Shown here: positions 4,631 through 9,517 of the stretch, piece by piece
Layout of the letters: every line of letters begins with the position of its first letter
How positions within the stretch are numbered: position 1 is the stretch's first letter
From: Thermomicrobiaceae bacterium
GTDB lineage: Bacteria > Chloroflexota > Chloroflexia > Thermomicrobiales > Thermomicrobiaceae
Assembly (NCBI GenBank): GCA_007123655.1
Contig: SKKR01000593.1
Span: 1 to 9,517, forward strand
Reading direction: 5' to 3'
DNA length: 9,517 bases
Notes under the pieces: model-generated
Databases searched by the model: none
What the model saw: only the letters and a program-made list of their open reading frames with translations
Told to the model about the DNA's origin: nothing
Position numbers and translations under genes: made by a program

Positions 4631-7600
4631 ATGGCGACCGACGAGTACATGTCACAGGGCGCGAACCAGGCACCAGGGGACAGCGCTCACATCGCTGACC
4701 CGGGAACACAGCGCGCGCTGCAGCGACATGTGCGGATCGCCGCCAGGCTGGCCGGAGCCCCGGCTGCCAGCGTGACGAAGGTGGAAGGTCGGGACGTCAG
4801 CACGCTGTGCGCGCACGACGAGCAGAGCGGCGCGCGCGAGCCGGGCGCAGCAGGTGAGGACCACGCGTTCGCTCGGCGCATCGCCGGGGAAGCGCGACCG
4901 CTTGCAGTCCAGGACAGCAGCGCCACCGGGAACACCAGTAACGGGCGGATCCTGCCGGATTCAGCCTACAGGTCCTATCTCGGCGTTCCGCTGATCGATG
5001 AACGTGGCACCGTGCTCGGCGCTCTTGCGGTCGCGGACGTCGTTCCGAGGGACTGGACCCAGGACGACATTGCCTCGCTCGAAGATCTTGCGGCGATCGC
5101 AGCGCCACTCGTGAACCTCCTTCCAACTGAGGACGAGCCCGGCTCGTCCGCGTATCGAAACGCGATGACCGACGCGGCGCTGGACGGCATCTTCACAATC
5201 GACCGCGACACACGGATTATCGACATGAACCCCGCCACGGAGCGAATTTTCGGATTTCCCAGGGGAACCTGCGTGGGAAACCGGATGGTCGATCTGATTA
5301 TCCCGATGCACCAGCAGCAGTCGTGGATCGCGACCTTTGAGCAGTGGCTCATCGACTCGGAACATGACCCGGATCCGCTGACTCAGGAGCACGAGGCGGT
5401 CCGTTCAGCCGGCTCCCCGGTTCTTGTTGAAATGGCGGTCGCCCGGATCGATGAGCCGCATCAGTCACAACCTCGATTCACCGTCTCGGTCCGGGACGTT
5501 ACCGAGCAGAAGCGAACGGAAGAGGAGATCCGGCTCTTCAGGAACATGGTGGAGTCGGTTGGGCAAGCGATCATTGCCAACGACAACAGCCCGGAGCGGC
5601 GAATCACCTACTGGAACCCCGCCGCGGAATCTCTTCTTGGCTGGACCGCGGACGAAGCGGTCGGCAGGGGATTCTATGAGATCGTTCCCGCGCCGGAGTT
5701 CATCGGAAAGGTTCGCGAGATCGGGCGCCAGGTCCGCCGCGTCCAGAGCTGGCAGGGGGAATTCCAGCTTCAGCATCGTGACGGCCACATCATTCCGGCA
5801 CTGGCAACCGTCAACCCGATCACCGACTCCAACGGGCAGTTCCTCGGCGTCATCAGTTCCTATACCGATACCACCGCACTCAAGGAATCGGAACGCACGA
5901 TCCGGCTGTACAAGAACCTCACGGACGCCGTCGGGCAGGCCCTGATTGCCAATGCCGATGACCGCAGCATCCTCTACTGGAACAAAGCCGCCGAGCAACT
6001 GTTCGGCTGGACCGAAGACGAAGTCATTGGCCGGGACATCTATGACATCGCCCCGGCTGACGATGTCGTGGATCAGATGGCCGGAATCGGACAGTACGTG
6101 CGCCGGGGACACATGTGGTCCGGTGAGTTCAAGCTCAAGCGGAAGGATGGCACGGACTGTCCGGTCCTGATGAACGTCAGTCCTGTCCTGGACGAAAGCG
6201 ACAACGTGGTGCAGATCGTTGGCGCCTACACAGATATCACCGAGTTCAAAGAGACGGAACGAGAGATCCGGTTCTTCCAGCGTGTGGTCGAAGCCATTGG
6301 GGAAGCGGTGGTTGCCACTTCGATGGATGGCGAGATCATCTACGTCAATAGAGCGGCCGAGCGCATGCTCGCCTGGAGCCGCGATGAGCTGATCGGCAAG
6401 GTGCTGCTCGAACATCTCCCGGATCCCGATTACCTCGAGCCAGCGAAAGAGATCGCGGCCCTGGTCCGTACCGGCGTTCCCTGGTTCGGTGAGTTCAGCC
6501 TGCGGCGCCGGGACGGCTCCACGTTCCCCGCCCTGATAAGCCTGGCTCCGATCTTCGACGAACACGGCCAGACCGACGGCGTGATCAGCGTGTATTCCGA
6601 GATCACGGACATGAAGCGGACGGAGCAGGAGAACCGGTTCTTCAAACACATCGTCGAAGCGGTCGGCCAAGTGGTGATCGCGAACGATGTTGACCGCAAC
6701 ATCACATACTGGAATCAGGCCGCGGAAGACGTACTCGGCTGGAAGGCGGAAGAAGTCATTGGCAAAGACGCCGCGACGATCGTTCCAGCACCGCACTTCC
6801 TCGACACGATCCCGCTGATAACCCAGCGAGTCCGAAGCGGCCATGCCTGGATCGGGGAATTCCCAATCCAGCATCGGGACGGCACGATCATCCCCGCGCT
6901 GGCAACGCTCAAGCCGATCTACGGCGAGTCAAACGAGCTGATCGGCGTGCTCGCGGTGCATACAGATATCCGCGAGCTCAAACGCACTGAAGAAGAACTC
7001 AGGTCGCATAAACACATCGTTGACGCCGTAGGCGAGGCAGCAATTGTTTCCGACCGGGACGGGCGCATAACGTACTGGAACAAAGCCGCCGAGGAGATCT
7101 ACGGCTGGAGTGCCGAAGAGGCGCTTGGGCAGATAGCCAATGAGCTCCTTGCTGCTCCCGGGGAAATCGAGCGGGCGGAGAGCGTCACCAGGGATGTCGA
7201 GAAAGGCGACACCTGGTCGGGCGAGTTCTTGGTACGGCGAAGAGACGGCACGGAGTTTCCCGCATACTTCACGGTCTCTCCGATCAGAAATGCGGACCAT
7301 GAGATCGTCGGCGTAATCGGCGTTTCCCACGACATCAGTGACCGCAAAGAGTACGAGCGTCAGATCGAGTTCCACAAAGTCATGCTCGACGCCGTTGGTC
7401 AGACCATCGTGGCGACGGATACGAACCGCGTGATCACCTACTGGAGCAAGGGGGCCGAACACGCGCTCGGCTGGTCCGCCGACGAGGTTCTCGGCCACAA
7501 CATTGCAGAGTTTGCTCCGGCCGCCCATCTCCAGGAAGAAGCCGGCGAACTCCACCGCAAAGTCCGCACCGGAGAGAGCTGGTCCGGCGAGTTTCCCATT

Positions 7601-9517
7601 CGAAGGAAAGACGGATCCACTTTTCCGGCGGTCGTCAACCTGGCGCCCATTCACTTGGAAGGTCAGGGGACGGTCGGCGTCATCGGGGTGTACACAGACG
7701 TAACCGAACTGAAAGAGACTGAGGAGCAACTCCGCCTGCACAAGCGCATGCTGGACGCGGTTGGCCAGGCGGTCTGCGCGACAGATGAGAATCATCGCGT
7801 GACCTACTGGAACCGGGCAGCCGAGGAGCTGTTCGGCTATTCGTTCCAGGATGCTGTTGGCAAGAATCTGCTGGAGTTCCTCCCACAGGGATCTGAAGCA
7901 CAGAGGAACGCGGCCGATGCTCTCGAGTCCGTGGCCCGGGAGGGCTCCTGGACCGGGGAACTCTCCACGTTCCACAAGGACGGGAGCGAGATCGCCGCCG
8001 TCGTAAGCGTTAGCCCGGTGAAGCGTGAGGATGGGCGCCAGATGGGGCTGATCATCTCGCTCGCGGATATCAGCGCCAGGCGCCATGCGGAACAGGCACT
8101 CAAGGAGTCCAGCGAGCAGATCTCCCGGATCCTGGAGACGATGAGCGACGGGTTTCTCTCCATTGACCGGGACTGGATCATTCACTCCATCAACCGGCAG
8201 GCAGAGGTATTTCTCAACCGTTCGCGCCACGACCTCATCGGCAAGGAAATCTGGCAGGAGTTCCCCGGCGCGTCCGAACGGGCGTTCTTCCAGCAATACC
8301 AGCACGTGGTGGACACCGGCGAGCCCGTTTCCTTCACCGAGTACTATCCGCTTCTTGACGCCTGGTTCGAGGTCAACGCCACATCTTCCGGAGACCGGAT
8401 TTCGGTCTTCTTCCGGGATGTCACCGAACGGCGCACCCAGGAGCTCGCGCTGCGCGAAGCTGAAGAGCGCTACCGCACGCTCGTGGAACAGCTTCCCGCG
8501 GTGACGTACATCGCCGCGGCAGACGATCTCAGCAAGATCCTGTACGTCAGCCCGCAGCATGAGTTCGTCTTCGGTCACACCGTTGAGGAATGGCTGGCGA
8601 ACGAAGATAAGTGGCGCGATGCGATTCATCCGGACGATCTGGCATTAGTTGTGGAATCGGACCGGGACTCAGTCGAAAACCGGGAAAGCTTCACGATCGA
8701 GTATCGCCTGCGCCAGAAAAACGGAGAGTATCTCTGGGTCCGTGACTCCGCTCGTTTGATTCGGGACGAAGACGGAACCCCCCGCTACTGGCAAGGCATC
8801 TCCCACGACATCACCGCCGAAAAGCAGGCCGAACGCATCACTCGGGAGAACGAACAGCGGTACCGCTCGCTGTTCGACCACCATCCGGACGCGGTGTTCT
8901 CAATTGACCGAGTCGGGCGCGTGCTCAGCGCGAACCCGGCGTTCGAGTTCCTCACCGGCCGCCAGGCGCCGGCTCCCGGTGAGCTGAACTTCGAAGAACT
9001 GGTAGTTCCGAAAGATCGTGAACGCGTGCAGGAGCGCTTCGAACAGACGCATCTCGGTCACGCGCAGGAGTTCCACGCCGCAATCATAAACACCAACGGC
9101 GAGACCGTTGAGCTCGGGATCACAAGCATCCCCATTATCGTCGACCACGAGATCGTCGGGGTCCATGTAGTCGCGCAGGACGTCACGATTCACCGCGAAC
9201 TGGAGAATCAGCTCGCCCATCAGGCATATCACGACTCACTGACCGGACTCCCCAATCGAAGCCTCTTCCAGAGCCGCCTCGCCGAGCGACTTGAAGAAGC
9301 CCGCCTGCACGGGAACTCGTTCGCCGTGTTGTTCTTCGATCTGGACGACTTCAAGGTGATCAATGACAGCCTCGGCCATTCCGCCGGTGATCAGTTGCTC
9401 GTGCAGGCCGCAGGCCGTGTGCAGACCTGTATTGGAACCGGTGACCTTATCGCGCGCCTCGGCGGAGACGAATTCACGCTGCTGCTGGAGCACATCGATG
9501 GCGAGCACGACGCGGTG
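4631..9517 (+). CDS. Giant multi-PAS sensor diguanylate cyclase (GAF, 11 PAS, GGDEF), partial at 3' end
   Basis: 1629 codons are visible with no stop. Residues about 28-165 form a GAF-like domain (L-G-V-P-L-I-D-E-R-G-T-V-L-G-A-L at 117-132). PAS domains follow: PAS1 about 174-300; PAS2-PAS8 from 302, 426, 548, 670, 792, 914 and 1036; PAS9 about 1159-1270; PAS10 about 1278-1400, of the PAS_3 type with I-H-P-D-D-L and G-E-Y-L-W-V; and PAS11 about 1408-1530. The cyclase domain starts near 1530 with D-S-L-T-G-L-P-N-R, carries the metal-binding F-D-L-D-D-F-K (1569-1575) and an intact G-G-D-E-F (1611-1615), so it should make c-di-GMP from two GTP. The I-site RxxD reads G-T-G-D (1602-1605), so product inhibition by that route is unlikely. 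A phosphodiesterase EAL domain may follow beyond the edge. No signal peptide or membrane segment is seen, which suggests a cytosolic sensor. PAS ligands are unknown; the LOV cysteine motif is absent. The start is ATG 4631 on ribosome-binding-site evidence. Confidence 0.93.
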   Translation, partial: MATDEYMSQGANQAPGDSAHIADPGTQRALQRHVRIAARLAGAPAASVTKVEGRDVSTLCAHDEQSGAREPGAAGEDHAFARRIAGEARPLAVQDSSATGNTSNGRILPDSAYRSYLGVPLIDERGTVLGALAVADVVPRDWTQDDIASLEDLAAIAAPLVNLLPTEDEPGSSAYRNAMTDAALDGIFTIDRDTRIIDMNPATERIFGFPRGTCVGNRMVDLIIPMHQQQSWIATFEQWLIDSEHDPDPLTQEHEAVRSAGSPVLVEMAVARIDEPHQSQPRFTVSVRDVTEQKRTEEEIRLFRNMVESVGQAIIANDNSPERRITYWNPAAESLLGWTADEAVGRGFYEIVPAPEFIGKVREIGRQVRRVQSWQGEFQLQHRDGHIIPALATVNPITDSNGQFLGVISSYTDTTALKESERTIRLYKNLTDAVGQALIANADDRSILYWNKAAEQLFGWTEDEVIGRDIYDIAPADDVVDQMAGIGQYVRRGHMWSGEFKLKRKDGTDCPVLMNVSPVLDESDNVVQIVGAYTDITEFKETEREIRFFQRVVEAIGEAVVATSMDGEIIYVNRAAERMLAWSRDELIGKVLLEHLPDPDYLEPAKEIAALVRTGVPWFGEFSLRRRDGSTFPALISLAPIFDEHGQTDGVISVYSEITDMKRTEQENRFFKHIVEAVGQVVIANDVDRNITYWNQAAEDVLGWKAEEVIGKDAATIVPAPHFLDTIPLITQRVRSGHAWIGEFPIQHRDGTIIPALATLKPIYGESNELIGVLAVHTDIRELKRTEEELRSHKHIVDAVGEAAIVSDRDGRITYWNKAAEEIYGWSAEEALGQIANELLAAPGEIERAESVTRDVEKGDTWSGEFLVRRRDGTEFPAYFTVSPIRNADHEIVGVIGVSHDISDRKEYERQIEFHKVMLDAVGQTIVATDTNRVITYWSKGAEHALGWSADEVLGHNIAEFAPAAHLQEEAGELHRKVRTGESWSGEFPIRRKDGSTFPAVVNLAPIHLEGQGTVGVIGVYTDVTELKETEEQLRLHKRMLDAVGQAVCATDENHRVTYWNRAAEELFGYSFQDAVGKNLLEFLPQGSEAQRNAADALESVAREGSWTGELSTFHKDGSEIAAVVSVSPVKREDGRQMGLIISLADISARRHAEQALKESSEQISRILETMSDGFLSIDRDWIIHSINRQAEVFLNRSRHDLIGKEIWQEFPGASERAFFQQYQHVVDTGEPVSFTEYYPLLDAWFEVNATSSGDRISVFFRDVTERRTQELALREAEERYRTLVEQLPAVTYIAAADDLSKILYVSPQHEFVFGHTVEEWLANEDKWRDAIHPDDLALVVESDRDSVENRESFTIEYRLRQKNGEYLWVRDSARLIRDEDGTPRYWQGISHDITAEKQAERITRENEQRYRSLFDHHPDAVFSIDRVGRVLSANPAFEFLTGRQAPAPGELNFEELVVPKDRERVQERFEQTHLGHAQEFHAAIINTNGETVELGITSIPIIVDHEIVGVHVVAQDVTIHRELENQLAHQAYHDSLTGLPNRSLFQSRLAERLEEARLHGNSFAVLFFDLDDFKVINDSLGHSAGDQLLVQAAGRVQTCIGTGDLIARLGGDEFTLLLEHIDGEHDAV
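5534..8101 (+). repeat. Seven tandem PAS-encoding repeats, about 366 bp each
   Basis: Seven direct coding repeats begin at 5534 (372 bp), then 5906, 6272, 6638, 7004, 7370 and 7736 (366 bp each). Every unit encodes a variant of H-K-x-x-V-D-A-V-G-Q, then I-T-Y-W-N-x-A-A-E-x-L-x-G-W, then W-x-G-E-F, R-R-K-D-G-x-x-F-P-A, and Y-T-D-I-T-E-x-K-x-T-E. Units differ at many residues, but some stretches match at the DNA level: 5975-5995 (PAS3) and 7073-7093 (PAS6) are identical over 21 bp. The pattern indicates repeated in-frame duplication of one PAS-plus-linker module. Confidence 0.92.

Noticed and set aside
4447..4935. Several short frames on both strands around 4447-4935
   Set aside because: They lie in the intergenic region or antisense to the sensor N-terminus, with no ribosome binding site or domain character.
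5465..6874. Long open frame on the minus strand (469 codons) under the PAS repeats
   Set aside because: It is antisense to a clearly coding PAS array; GC-rich codons and tandem repetition keep stops out of this frame. Its translation shows only mirrored repeats and no domain.
5534..8101. Tandem repeats as a CRISPR or non-coding satellite
   Set aside because: Units are about 366 bp, in frame, protein-coding and diverged with conserved PAS residues; there are no short repeat-spacer units.
6929..8629. Second long minus-strand open frame (566 codons) under the PAS repeats
   Set aside because: Same cause: an antisense shadow of repeated PAS units, with no recognisable domain.
5150..9220. Flavin-binding LOV type for the PAS domains
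   Set aside because: No unit has the N-C-R-F-L-Q cysteine motif, and the few cysteines (e.g. 214, 510, 1049) are in other positions.

Overview
The window is GC-rich bacterial DNA in two oppositely oriented blocks that diverge from one intergenic region (4337-4630). The left block (about 1-4336, minus strand) is a phage head-morphogenesis cassette. The right block (4631 to the right edge, plus strand) is the first 1629 codons of a giant signalling protein: an N-terminal GAF-like domain, eleven PAS domains and a canonical GGDEF (diguanylate cyclase) domain. Its frame is still open at the edge.

Left block, in transcription order (right to left): a small protein with a Cys/His cluster (4336-3923); a small protein with one C-terminal membrane helix (3923-3657), joined to the first by a TGATG overlap; a probable scaffolding protein (3593-3219); an HK97-fold major capsid protein (3100-2213); an SPP1-gp6-like portal protein (2150-747); and a probable head-tail adaptor (766-155) overlapping the portal gene by 20 nt. 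A further gene may begin at position 32 and leave the window. Short or negative gaps and good ribosome binding sites suggest one operon. Two things are odd: capsid precedes portal, the reverse of the usual terminase-portal-protease/scaffold-capsid order, and no terminase, protease, integrase or repressor is visible.

The intergenic region holds a perfect GAAC-N4-GTTC palindrome (4423-4436). This is the LexA (SOS) box of Bacillus, Actinobacteria and, as I recall, some Chloroflexota. Twenty-two bp away lies a second perfect palindrome of the same 5-N4-5 shape (4401-4414). A -10-like TAAAAT for the minus strand abuts the SOS box, so the simplest model is a DNA-damage-inducible capsid operon.

Right block: PAS domains 2-8 are seven mutually similar copies. 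The last six have an invariant 122-residue (366 bp) spacing, followed by three more divergent PAS domains and then GGDEF. No membrane segment is visible, so it looks like a cytoplasmic sensor converting stacked PAS inputs into c-di-GMP synthesis. The arginine of the inhibitory I-site is absent.

Organism: high GC, a Gram-positive-type LexA box and the style of the capsid and portal proteins would suit Chloroflexota (Thermomicrobia-like) or Actinobacteria. This is a tentative inference. No rRNA, tRNA, CRISPR array or insertion sequence was seen.
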